Positions 1-6,673 of a stretch of DNA of 19,516 bases are shown one piece after another (position 1 is the stretch's first letter; every line of letters starts with the position of its first letter). The notes below the pieces were generated by a model. That model was given only the letters and a program-made list of their open reading frames with translations. It made no database searches and was not told the DNA's origin. The translations under genes were made by a program, and so were the position numbers. This DNA comes from Actinomycetes bacterium (GTDB taxonomy: Bacteria; Actinomycetota; Actinomycetes; Propionibacteriales; Propionibacteriaceae), in contig JAEWIK010000403.1 of NCBI GenBank assembly GCA_023387135.1, positions 1 to 19,516 on the forward strand, written 5' to 3'.

Positions 1-77
1 ACTACTGCTTCATCGCCAGGTCGGTGAGCATCCCCGTCCTCCACGAGCCGACGATCGTCTTCGCCGAACAGGACTGA
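1..77 (+). CDS. C-terminal tail of an unidentified protein (partial)
   Basis: An open frame enters from the left edge (first full codon at position 3) and stops at TGA 75-77, giving 24 visible residues that end in VFAEQD. Of its 24 sense codons, 23 end in G or C, as in the confirmed genes of this window, and the opposite strand gives only a short broken frame. I do not recognise the family from so short a tail. It is convergent with rplQ, so the truA gene that often follows rplQ in actinobacteria is not directly downstream here. Confidence 0.5.
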   Translation, partial: YCFIARSVSIPVLHEPTIVFAEQD

Positions 78-88
78 CCTCCCGACAC

Positions 89-128
89 GGCGCAGCGCCG
101 CCCGTCATTCGACGGACGGCGCTGTGCT
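89..128. terminator. Bidirectional hairpin between convergent genes
   Basis: A 13-bp stem (94-106 with 111-123) closes over the 4-nt loop ATTC. Its one mismatch becomes a G-U pair in the minus-strand RNA, and outer pairs, two of them wobbles, extend the stem to 89-128. It lies between the stop of the left-edge plus-strand gene (77) and the end of rplQ (156), where a shared terminator is expected. There is no clear T tract on either side, so intrinsic termination is inferred from position and stem strength. Confidence 0.6.
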
Positions 129-155
129 CAAAGATGGAGTGCCCCTGGAGGCGGC

Positions 156-797
156 TCACTTCTCCTCGGACGCCTCCTCGGCGGCCTCGGTGGTGTCCCC
201 TGCGTCCTCGACTGCCTCGGCTGCTGCAGGCTCGGCCTCACGGGTGTCGTCGGCGACGATGTCGGCCGGCTCGGACACGACGTCCTCGGCCTCGGTCTCG
301 GCGGCCTTGGGAGCCTCGGCTGCCGCGGCCTCCTCTGCCTTCTTCGACGCCGCCTTCTTGGCCGGGGCCTTCTTGGCGGGCTCGGCCTTCGCGGCGGCGG
401 TGCCCTTGCCCTTGGCCTTCGCCTTGCGGGAATCCTCGACCGACTCGGTCACGATCTCGATGACCGCCATGGGGGCGTTGTCGCCCTTGCGCGGGCCGAT
501 CTTCGTGATCCTGGTGTACCCGCCCTCGCGCTCGGCGAGCTTGGGGGCGATCTCGGTGAACAGCGTGTGCACCACGCCCTTGTCGGTCACCGTGGCCAGC
601 ACCAGGCGCCGGTTGTGGAGGTCTCCACGCTTGGCCTTGCTGATCAGGCGATCCGCCAGCGGCTGCAGGCGCTTGGCCTTGGCCTCCGTGGTGGTGATCT
701 TCCCGTGCTGGAACAGTTGCGTGGCCAAATTGGCCAGGATGATCCGCTGGTGGGAGGGGCTACCACCGAAGCGGGGACCCTTGGTTGGCTGTGGCAT
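156..797 (-). CDS. rplQ: 50S ribosomal protein L17 with long acidic/Ala-Lys tail
   Basis: L17 of the large ribosomal subunit, last gene of the alpha operon. The first roughly 120 of 213 residues are the L17 fold: [18 protein letters not shown] at the N-terminus, then the [15 protein letters not shown] helix and the [16 protein letters not shown] segment. From about residue 124 a low-complexity tail follows, first Lys/Ala-rich and then Glu/Asp/Ala-rich, ending EEASEEK. Bacterial L17 is often only 115-130 residues; extended tails of this kind are common in actinobacteria. The ATG at 797 is preceded by AGGAG (about 9 nt upstream). It follows rpoA by 31 bp on the same strand, so cotranscription is likely. 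The tail looks disordered and its role is unknown. Confidence 0.97.
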   Translation of the reverse strand: MPQPTKGPRFGGSPSHQRIILANLATQLFQHGKITTTEAKAKRLQPLADRLISKAKRGDLHNRRLVLATVTDKGVVHTLFTEIAPKLAEREGGYTRITKIGPRKGDNAPMAVIEIVTESVEDSRKAKAKGKGTAAAKAEPAKKAPAKKAASKKAEEAAAAEAPKAAETEAEDVVSEPADIVADDTREAEPAAAEAVEDAGDTTEAAEEASEEK

Positions 798-828
798 TGT
801 CGTGTTCTCCTGTTAAGGCGTGATCGGA

Positions 829-1833
829 TCAGTACTGATCGTCGAAATCGTCGGCCGCGTCGTACCGGCTGAGCGCCGACAGCGGATCGAAGCCGGGGGC
901 GCTGTCCTTCAGCGACAGCCCCATCTCGTGCAGCCGCAGCTTGACTTCCTCGATCGACTTCGAGCCGAAGTTGCGGATGTCGAGCAGGTCCTGCTCCGAG
1001 CGGGAGACCAGTTCGCTGACGGTGTGGATGCCCTCGCGCTTGAGGCAGTTGTACGAACGCATCGTGAGCTTGAGCTCCTCGACCGGCAGGGCCAGGTCGG
1101 CGGCCATCTGCTCGTCGACAGGCGACGGGCCGATCTCGATGCCCTCGGCGTCGACGTTCAGCTCGCGGGCGAGGCCGAACAGCTCGACGAGCGTCTTGCC
1201 TGCCGAAGCGACGGCGTCACGCGGGGTGATCGACTGCTTGGTCTCGACGTCGACGATGAGCTTGTCGAAGTCGGTGCGCTGCTCGACGCGAGTGGCCTCC
1301 ACCTTGTAGGTGACCTTCAGCACCGGCGAGTAGATCGAGTCGACGGGGATCCTGCCGATCTCGGCGTCGGGGTTCTTGTTCTGCACCGACGAGACGTAAC
1401 CACGGCCACGCTCCACCACGAGCTCCATGTCGATCTTGCCGGAGTCGTTGAGGGTGGCGATGTGCAGGTCGGGGTTGTGGATCTCCACGCCCGCGGGCGG
1501 TGCGATGTCGGCGGCCGTCACGGCGCCGGCACCCGCCTTGCGCAGGTACATGACGACGGGCTCGTCCTCCTCGGAGGAGAGCACGAGCTGCTTGAGGTTC
1601 AGCACGATCTCGGTGACGTCCTCCACGACGCCCTCCAGGGTGGAGAACTCGTGCTGGTTGCCTTCGATCTTGATGCTCGTGACTGCGGCGCCGGGAATCG
1701 ACGACAGCAGCGTGCGACGCAGCGAATTGCCGAGGGTGTAGCCGAAGCCCGGTTCCAGCGGCTCGATGACGAACCTGGAGCGGAAGTCGTCGACTACCTC
1801 TTCGGTCAGGATGGGGCGCTGTGCGATCAGCAT
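829..1833 (-). CDS. rpoA: DNA-directed RNA polymerase subunit alpha
   Basis: Alpha subunit of RNA polymerase, 334 residues. It nucleates core assembly through its N-terminal domain and contacts UP elements and activators through its C-terminal domain. The N-terminal domain includes [19 protein letters not shown], the conserved dimerisation segment. The C-terminal domain contains [21 protein letters not shown] and the helix-hairpin-helix [14 protein letters not shown], where DNA contacts lie. I chose the ATG at 1833 because MLIAQRP is the usual actinobacterial N-terminus and a purine-rich GAAAGGGA lies about 7 nt upstream. A longer in-frame GTG at 1851 would overlap that ribosome-binding site. 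It lies between rpsD and rplQ; a strong hairpin precedes it. Confidence 0.97.
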   Translation of the reverse strand: MLIAQRPILTEEVVDDFRSRFVIEPLEPGFGYTLGNSLRRTLLSSIPGAAVTSIKIEGNQHEFSTLEGVVEDVTEIVLNLKQLVLSSEEDEPVVMYLRKAGAGAVTAADIAPPAGVEIHNPDLHIATLNDSGKIDMELVVERGRGYVSSVQNKNPDAEIGRIPVDSIYSPVLKVTYKVEATRVEQRTDFDKLIVDVETKQSITPRDAVASAGKTLVELFGLARELNVDAEGIEIGPSPVDEQMAADLALPVEELKLTMRSYNCLKREGIHTVSELVSRSEQDLLDIRNFGSKSIEEVKLRLHEMGLSLKDSAPGFDPLSALSRYDAADDFDDQY

Positions 1834-1886
1834 TTGTATTTCCCTTTCCACCGCCCGCTATATGACGGTGACTAGTGAGTGCCGGT

Positions 1887-1916
1887 CCGGCGGCCGCTCG
1901 GGAGAACGGCCGCCGG
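1887..1916. other. Perfect 10-bp inverted repeat in the rpsD-rpoA gap
   Basis: CCGGCGGCCG (1887-1896) and its exact reverse complement (1907-1916) flank a 10-nt loop, within the 92-bp space between the rpsD stop and the rpoA start. In the minus-strand transcript it forms a very stable hairpin 10 nt after the rpsD stop codon. No T tract follows. It could be a partial terminator that sets the rpsD to rpoA ratio, or a processing or stability element. The role is inferred; only the repeat is seen. Confidence 0.6.
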
Positions 1917-1925
1917 TGGCGCTTG

Positions 1926-2531
1926 TTACTTGGAGTAGAGCTCGACGATCAGCTGTTCGGCGACGTCGATGGTGATCTGCTCGCGGGTCGGAAGCTGGTG
2001 GACCAGGATCCGCATCTTGTTGGGGCGAACCGTCAGCCAGGCGGGGACGTTGCGCTCGGCATGGGTCTCGCGCGCCACCACCAGCGGGTAGGCGTTGAGA
2101 GACTTCGGACGGACGTCGATGACGTCGTACGCGCTCACCCGGTAGCTCGGGACGTTGACCTTGTGGCCGTTGACCTGGAAGTGGCCGTGGACCACGAGCT
2201 GGCGTGCCTGACGACGGGTCGAGGCGAAGCCGGCGCGGTAGATCACGTTGTCGAGCCTGGACTCGAGGATGATCAGCAGGTTGTCACCGGTCTTGCCGGA
2301 GAGACGGTTGGCCTCTTCGTAGTAGCGACGGAACTGCTTCTCCAGCACGCCGTAGGCGAAACGGGCCTTCTGCTTCTCCTTGAGCTGCAGCAGGTACTCG
2401 CTCTCCTTGGTGCGGCCGCGGCCGTGCATGCCCGGCGGGTAGGCGCGACGCTCGAAAGCCTTGTCATTGCCCACCAGGTCGGTGCCGAGCCGGCGGGACT
2501 TCTTGGTGATGGGTCCGGTGTAACGGGCCAT
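1926..2531 (-). CDS. rpsD: 30S ribosomal protein S4 (zinc-independent form)
   Basis: S4 is a primary 16S rRNA binder that starts 30S assembly; in several bacteria it also represses its own operon. The 201 residues start MARYTGPITKKSRRLG. The S4 RNA-binding domain is clear around SRLDNVIYRAGFASTRRQARQLVVHGHFQVNG. The N-terminal segment has no cysteines where zinc-binding S4 proteins have a four-Cys knuckle, so this is the C-minus form. AGGAG sits about 8 nt before the ATG. It follows rpsK by 24 bp. Because S4 is the classic autoregulator of this operon, the structured gap upstream of rpsM is a natural place to look for its target. Confidence 0.97.
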   Translation of the reverse strand: MARYTGPITKKSRRLGTDLVGNDKAFERRAYPPGMHGRGRTKESEYLLQLKEKQKARFAYGVLEKQFRRYYEEANRLSGKTGDNLLIILESRLDNVIYRAGFASTRRQARQLVVHGHFQVNGHKVNVPSYRVSAYDVIDVRPKSLNAYPLVVARETHAERNVPAWLTVRPNKMRILVHQLPTREQITIDVAEQLIVELYSK

Positions 2532-2555
2532 GGATGAACTCCTCTCAGCTCAGGA

Positions 2556-2972
2556 CTAGACGCGACGACGCTTCGGCGGACGGCAGCCGTTGTGCGGGAC
2601 GGGGGTCACGTCGGAGATCGGACCGATCTCCAGCCCGACGGCGCCCAGCGAACGGATTGCTGTCTCCCGGCCGGAACCGGGGCCCTTGACGAAAACGTCC
2701 ACGCGCTTCATCCCGTGCTCCATGGCGCGCCTGCCGGCCGCCTCGGCGGCCATACCGGCCGCGAACGGGGTGGACTTGCGGGAGCCCTTGAAGCCGACGG
2801 TGCCGGCGGAGGCCCATGCGATGACCGAGCCCGTGGGGTCGGTGATCGAGATGATCGTGTTGTTGAACGTGCTCTTGATGTGCGCCTGACCGGCAGCGAC
2901 GTTCTTCTTCTCCTTGCGGCGAACCTTGCTCTTGGCGGCCTTCTGGCTCGCCGTGCGGCCTGCAGTAGCCAT
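2556..2972 (-). CDS. rpsK: 30S ribosomal protein S11
   Basis: S11 of the small-subunit platform, near the E site and the S7/S18 neighbourhood. The 138 residues have a basic N-terminal extension (about 1-25, rich in Lys, Arg and Ala). The conserved core follows, with [31 protein letters not shown] and [15 protein letters not shown]. The C-terminus is [14 protein letters not shown], the usual S11 ending. It sits between rpsM (43-bp gap) and rpsD (24-bp gap) in the order usual for this operon. Nothing is unusual in sequence or codon use. Confidence 0.97.
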   Translation of the reverse strand: MATAGRTASQKAAKSKVRRKEKKNVAAGQAHIKSTFNNTIISITDPTGSVIAWASAGTVGFKGSRKSTPFAAGMAAEAAGRRAMEHGMKRVDVFVKGPGSGRETAIRSLGAVGLEIGPISDVTPVPHNGCRPPKRRRV

Positions 2973-3016
2973 ATGTGTTCTCAGTCTCTCCTGTATCTAC
3001 GCTCGACAGGCCGCGG

Positions 3017-3391
3017 TTAGCGGGCCTTCTTCTTCCCGGCGACAGCCTTCTTCTTGCCCTTGCGGGTGCGAGCGTTCGTCCTGGTGCGCTGACCACGGAC
3101 GGGAAGGCCCATGCGGTGACGACGGCCCTGGTAGGAACCGATCTCGATCTTCCGGCGAATGTCGGCTGCGACGCTGCGTCGCAGGTCACCTTCCGTCTCG
3201 AAGTTGGCTTCGATGTAGTCGCGCAGGGCGCCCAGGTGCTCGTCGGTGAGTTGGTGGACACGGAGATCGCCACTGATTCCAGTGGCCTTGAGGGTTTCCG
3301 CGGCGCGGGTACGGCCGATGCCGTAGATGTAGGTGAGGGCGATCTCGAGCCGCTTCTCGCGCGGCAGATCGACCCCGATGAGGCGTGCCAT
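3017..3391 (-). CDS. rpsM: 30S ribosomal protein S13
   Basis: S13 sits in the head of the 30S subunit, contacts the P-site tRNA through its C-terminal tail and forms bridges to the 50S subunit. The 124 residues start [14 protein letters not shown]. The helix-two-turn-helix segment ([17 protein letters not shown]) and the [14 protein letters not shown] motif are typical, followed by a Lys-rich tail ([12 protein letters not shown]). GAAAGG lies about 10 nt before the ATG. It is separated from the upstream rpmJ by 334 bp, unusually long for this operon and full of predicted hairpins. Confidence 0.97.
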   Translation of the reverse strand: MARLIGVDLPREKRLEIALTYIYGIGRTRAAETLKATGISGDLRVHQLTDEHLGALRDYIEANFETEGDLRRSVAADIRRKIEIGSYQGRRHRMGLPVRGQRTRTNARTRKGKKKAVAGKKKAR

Positions 3392-3725
3392 CAGGCGGTT
3401 ACCTTTCAGTTATCGGGCCTTGCGACCCGCGAAGGTGTCTGGCGTGATGCGTCCCCTCGCCGCCTGGCGTGGGCCCCCGCCGTGGTCCGGGGGTGGAAGC
3501 CGGAACTAGCGTCCCGGCCGTTGCTATCACGTTGCTCTATTGGTTGCGACCTTCGGTCGACCGCTCGGGCCTTCGGCCCTCCGTCTTGCCGCTGAGTCAC
3601 ATCGGAGCCTTACGGGCTCCAGGTGGGCTTTGCGTGCCCTGTTCAGTTGTGTTCTGTTGTGTGGACGGCGTCACTCGTCCGGGTGTTCCGCGTCCCGCGC
3701 TGGCGGGGCGAGGACTGAGCTGGGC
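3392..3725 (-). promoter_or_regulatory. Long hairpin-rich rpmJ-rpsM intergenic leader
   Basis: No credible gene lies in this 334-bp gap. It holds a series of short inverted repeats with near-complementary arms: 3474-3493 (6-bp stem), 3547-3559, 3567-3579, 3604-3620 (6-bp stem), 3663-3680, 3694-3707, and 3715-3729, which overlaps the rpmJ stop codon. The pair at 3547-3579 shares the loop TTC (GAA in the transcript) with different stems, so the loop is kept while the stem sequence changes. The stretch would be the leader of rpsM-rpsK-rpsD-rpoA-rplQ. Autoregulation by a ribosomal protein, internal transcription start, or attenuation are all possible; none is shown. Confidence 0.5.
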
Positions 3726-3839
3726 TCAGCCCTGGCGCTGCTTGTGGCGCGGGTTGTCGCAGATCACCATCACGCGACCGTGCCGGCGGATCACCTTGCA
3801 CTTGTCGCACATCCTCTTGACGCTCGGCTGGACCTTCAT
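3726..3839 (-). CDS. rpmJ: 50S ribosomal protein L36 (zinc-binding form)
   Basis: A 37-residue protein starting [19 protein letters not shown] and ending PRHKQRQG. It is L36, the smallest large-subunit protein, which helps fold the 23S rRNA near the peptidyl-transferase region. Cys11, Cys14, Cys27 and His32 form the intact zinc ribbon, so this is the C-plus form. It lies between infA and rpsM, its standard position. The ribosome-binding site is weak (AGAAAG about 8 nt before the ATG). The stop codon is embedded in a small hairpin at 3715-3729. Confidence 0.96.
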   Translation of the reverse strand: MKVQPSVKRMCDKCKVIRRHGRVMVICDNPRHKQRQG

Positions 3840-3914
3840 CGAGCAGCTTTCTGGCTCATCGCCGAGCACAGGGATGCCCCAGGGCTCGACAGGTGGTGGT
3901 TTTCTGGCGTTCGC

Positions 3915-4136
3915 CTACCGGTGCCGGAAGACTATGCGTCCACGGGTCAGGTCGTAGGGGGACAACTCGACGACGACACGGTCGGCGGGAATGATGCGGA
4001 TGTAGTGCTGTCGCATCTTGCCACTGATGGTCGCCAGAACCTTGTGCCCATTGGCAAGTTCCACCCGGAACATGGCATTGGGCAGGGCTTCGACGACGGT
4101 TCCCTCGAGTTCGAGGGCGCCTTCCTTCTTCGCCAT
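3915..4136 (-). CDS. infA: Translation initiation factor IF-1
   Basis: IF-1 binds the 30S A site during initiation and helps IF-2 and IF-3. The protein has 73 residues, the usual length for an actinobacterial IF-1, and is a single OB-fold: [20 protein letters not shown], then [20 protein letters not shown], then [13 protein letters not shown] at the C-terminus. GGGAG lies just upstream of the ATG (about 4 nt). It is the first gene of the minus-strand operon; a promoter candidate is at 4200-4228. In many actinobacteria secY, adk and map precede infA, but here a divergent helicase gene does. Confidence 0.97.
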   Translation of the reverse strand: MAKKEGALELEGTVVEALPNAMFRVELANGHKVLATISGKMRQHYIRIIPADRVVVELSPYDLTRGRIVFRHR

Positions 4137-4199
4137 TACTCCCTAACGTGTACTGAACATGGACGCACGAGACTGCCTGCACAGGTCGTGCAAGGGACG

Positions 4200-4228
4200 A
4201 GTCTACGCCACCACACCAGATCGGCCAA
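4200..4228 (-). promoter_or_regulatory. Promoter of the infA (alpha) operon
   Basis: On the minus strand, TTGGCC (-35, at 4223-4228) and TAGACT (-10, at 4200-4205) are separated by exactly 17 bp. The -10 fits the actinobacterial TANNNT pattern. The predicted start near 4193 gives a 5' leader of about 57 nt before infA. This is the best sigma-70-type match in the 255-bp divergent region. Confidence 0.55.
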
Positions 4229-4348
4229 AAGGACGGATCCCGGCGAACGCGGGCGTCCGGACCGCGATGACGGGCAGCCCGCCGAGCCACTGTAACCCCC
4301 GCCCTCCTCACCTCGCGCCCAGCCCGAAGATCGCTGGTTGGACCGGGG

Positions 4349-4354
4349 TAGGAT
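4349..4354 (+). promoter_or_regulatory. -10 hexamer of the HelD-like helicase gene
   Basis: TAGGAT lies 37 bp upstream of the chosen GTG. A start near 4361 would give a leader of about 30 nt containing the AGGAAG ribosome-binding site (about 5 nt before the GTG). No convincing -35 is present. I saw no match to the inverted-repeat rifamycin-associated element known upstream of streptomycete helR. Confidence 0.4.
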
Positions 4355-4391
4355 GGACGATCGGCAACTTTCCGCTGGTGAGGAAGACTAC

Positions 4392-6578
4392 GTGAATTCA
4401 ACAGGGACAGCCTCGGCCCTGGCCCAGGAACTGGCCATCGAGCAGGCACACGTCGACCTGGTCTACGCACATCTCGACAAGGCGACCCGATCTGCCAGGA
4501 GCGTCGCCGAACAGGGCCGCAGCCTCTACCGGTCCGACAGGGAGAGCTACGTCAGGGAAGAGGACGGGACGGCGCTGTTCGAGCGCGACGCGTTCGCCTT
4601 CCAAGCGGCCCGCCGGCTCGCGATCCTCGACGCCGAGCACGAGGGCCTGGTCTTCGGCAGGCTCGACCACACCGACTCGGAGATCCGCTACATAGGACGC
4701 ATCGGCGTCCGCGACGACGACTACGAACCGCTGGTGATCGACTGGCGGGCCCGGGCCGCCGAACCCTTCTACCGCGCGACCGCCACCGACCCGATGGGGG
4801 TGGTGCGCCGCCGCGTCCTGCGCTGCCGCAACGACAAGGTGACAGGCATCGAGGACGACCTGCTGGACGAGCACGCCGAGCACGACCTCGTGATCATCGG
4901 CGAAGGCGCGCTGATGGCGTCCCTCAAGCGCGCCCGTGGCCGGCGGATGCGGTCGATAGTCGACACCATCCAGGCCGAACAGGACGAGGCGATCCGCGCC
5001 GACCACAACGGCGTGACGGTGATCGCCGGCGGGCCCGGCACGGGCAAGACGGTCGTCGCCCTGCACAGGGCCGCCTACCTGCTCTACTCCAACCGCCGCC
5101 GCTACGAGCGCGGCGGCATCCTCGTCGTCGGCCCCTCCGCCCTCTTCATGAACTACATCGAGCGCGTGCTGCCGTCCCTCGGCGAGGACTCGGTGACGCT
5201 GCGCGCGATCGGCCAGGTGGCCTCCGACGTCCTCGGTTTCGGCGCGGACGCCACCGACGCCGCCGGTGTCGCGGCGATCAAGGGGTCGCTGCGCATGCTG
5301 CAGCTCCTCAAGCGACTCGTGGGTCTACCGTTCGTGGAGGCCGGCGAGGGTGACCCGCTGCTGCGCGTCACGGTCAAGGGCGAGGTGCTGAGCCTGGGGA
5401 CCCCCGAACTGGCGCGGATCAGGCGGGAGGTGCTCGGCAGGCTCAAGTCGAACGCCGGCCGCGACGCCGCCCAGTCCGCGGTGCTGGACGCCCTGCACGC
5501 CAAGCTGCCCGAGGAGATCGAACTCGACAGGGACAGCTTCGACGACCTCGTGACGTCCTCGGCGTCGTACAGGCTCTTCCTTCAGGCGTGGTGGCCCGAC
5601 CTCGACCCCACGACGGTGCTGCGCAGGCTGGCCGACCGCAGGGTCGTCGAGAAGGTGGCGGACGGCATCCTCGACGAGAACGAGCAGGCAGCGCTCGCCG
5701 CCGGTTTCGACAGGGACGACTGGACGGTGGCCGACATCGCGCTGCTCGACGAGCTCGTCGCCGTCGTGGGGCCGGTGCAGGAGGACGAGAACGACGAACC
5801 GCTCATCTTCCTGCCCGACGGCACCGAGGTGACCGAGGTCGTGACGACCGCCGACAGGCTCGCCACGCCGCGCGAACGCGACCCGCACGAGGACCCGCAG
5901 GAGACCTACGCCCACGTGCTGGTGGACGAGGCGCAGGACATCTCCCCCATGCAGTGGCGGATGCTGCGCCGCCGCGGTGCGCACGCGAGCTGGACGATCG
6001 TGGGAGACCCCGCCCAGTCGAGCTGGCCCGACCTCGACGAGTCGCAGCGGGCGATGGACGATCTCGTCGGCGCCGGCCCGCACCGCTCGTTCAGGCTGTC
6101 CACCAACTACCGCAGCCCCGCCGAGGTGTTCTCGCTGGCCGCGAAGGTCGCGCAGCGCGCCTATCCCGCGGCGGACCTGCCGAACGCCGTGCGCGAGACA
6201 GGCATCGAACCGCTCCTGCTGACGACCCCCGAGGGCTCGGTCGCCGACACTGTCGACTCCCTCATCGGCGACCTCGCCGGGCAGGTCGAAGGCACGATCG
6301 GCGTCATAGTGCCGCCCTCCCGCCTGAGCGCGCTGGCGTCGGCTGTCACCGGCAGGCCCGGCACCATCGAAGCCGCCGACAGGCTGTCGTTCGTCACGCC
6401 GCTCGGCGCCAAGGGCCTCGAGTACGACGCCGTGCTGGTCGTCTCCCCCGACGAGATCGTCGCGGAGTCCCCCGGCGGCGAGCGGGTGCTGTACGTGGCG
6501 CTCACGCGTCCCACCCAGCGTCTCGTCACGCTCGACCTCGGCGACCGGCAGGGCGCCTGGCGGGACGCGCTGGCCTGA
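4392..6578 (+). CDS. HelD/HelR-type RNA polymerase-associated superfamily 1 helicase
   Basis: UvrD-like ATPase of the HelD family, which binds RNA polymerase and removes it from stalled or non-productive complexes; some members (HelR) protect it from rifamycins. The 728 residues are close to mycobacterial HelD. The N-terminal part (about 1-70) is helical and likely enters the polymerase, followed by VFGRLDHTDSEIRYIGRIGV and the YEPLVIDWRARAAEPFY segment typical of the family. Walker A is GGPGTGKT at 213-220, Walker B DEAQD at 512-516, then GAKGLEYDAVLV (672 on) and YVALTRPTQRL (701-711). I chose the GTG start because AGGAAG lies 5 nt upstream; a TTG at 4338 would run through the -10 region. 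It is divergent from the operon encoding RNA polymerase alpha. HelD versus the resistance-linked HelR cannot be decided here. Confidence 0.88.
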   Translation: MNSTGTASALAQELAIEQAHVDLVYAHLDKATRSARSVAEQGRSLYRSDRESYVREEDGTALFERDAFAFQAARRLAILDAEHEGLVFGRLDHTDSEIRYIGRIGVRDDDYEPLVIDWRARAAEPFYRATATDPMGVVRRRVLRCRNDKVTGIEDDLLDEHAEHDLVIIGEGALMASLKRARGRRMRSIVDTIQAEQDEAIRADHNGVTVIAGGPGTGKTVVALHRAAYLLYSNRRRYERGGILVVGPSALFMNYIERVLPSLGEDSVTLRAIGQVASDVLGFGADATDAAGVAAIKGSLRMLQLLKRLVGLPFVEAGEGDPLLRVTVKGEVLSLGTPELARIRREVLGRLKSNAGRDAAQSAVLDALHAKLPEEIELDRDSFDDLVTSSASYRLFLQAWWPDLDPTTVLRRLADRRVVEKVADGILDENEQAALAAGFDRDDWTVADIALLDELVAVVGPVQEDENDEPLIFLPDGTEVTEVVTTADRLATPRERDPHEDPQETYAHVLVDEAQDISPMQWRMLRRRGAHASWTIVGDPAQSSWPDLDESQRAMDDLVGAGPHRSFRLSTNYRSPAEVFSLAAKVAQRAYPAADLPNAVRETGIEPLLLTTPEGSVADTVDSLIGDLAGQVEGTIGVIVPPSRLSALASAVTGRPGTIEAADRLSFVTPLGAKGLEYDAVLVVSPDEIVAESPGGERVLYVALTRPTQRLVTLDLGDRQGAWRDALA

Positions 6579-6611
6579 CGCCACCCGGCCGGCCCGCCCG
6601 GTAGCGGAGAT

Positions 6612-6630
6612 TGCCCTGAAGGCAAGGGCA
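6612..6630. promoter_or_regulatory. Inverted repeat upstream of the hut operon, possible operator
   Basis: TGCCCT (6612-6617) and its reverse complement AGGGCA (6625-6630) are separated by 7 bp, centred 53 bp before the hutH start. TTGCC/GGCAA (6611-6624) is a second, overlapping repeat. The site lies just upstream of the putative promoter, where a repressor or activator could bind. No hut regulator gene is in the window. Confidence 0.35.
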
Positions 6631-6673
6631 CTCGGGCGGTGATGGGGCGGCCCGACGCTGCTTGAATAGGCGC

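Noticed and set aside
1834..1851. GTG start for rpoA at 1851.
   Set aside because: It would place the ribosome-binding site inside the coding region; MLIAQRP from 1833 is the family N-terminus.
3547..3620. The hairpin series as a CRISPR or mobile REP-type array.
   Set aside because: The stems differ in sequence, there are no regular spacers and no copies elsewhere in the window.
3469..4295. Plus-strand open frames of 162 and 251 residues across the rpmJ-rpsM gap, rpmJ and infA.
   Set aside because: They run antisense to rpmJ and infA, have no start signals and no recognisable domain; the gap is better explained as structured RNA.
4137..4391. A rifamycin-associated element upstream of the helicase, which would mark it as HelR.
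   Set aside because: I found no inverted repeat resembling that element, so the resistance role is left open.
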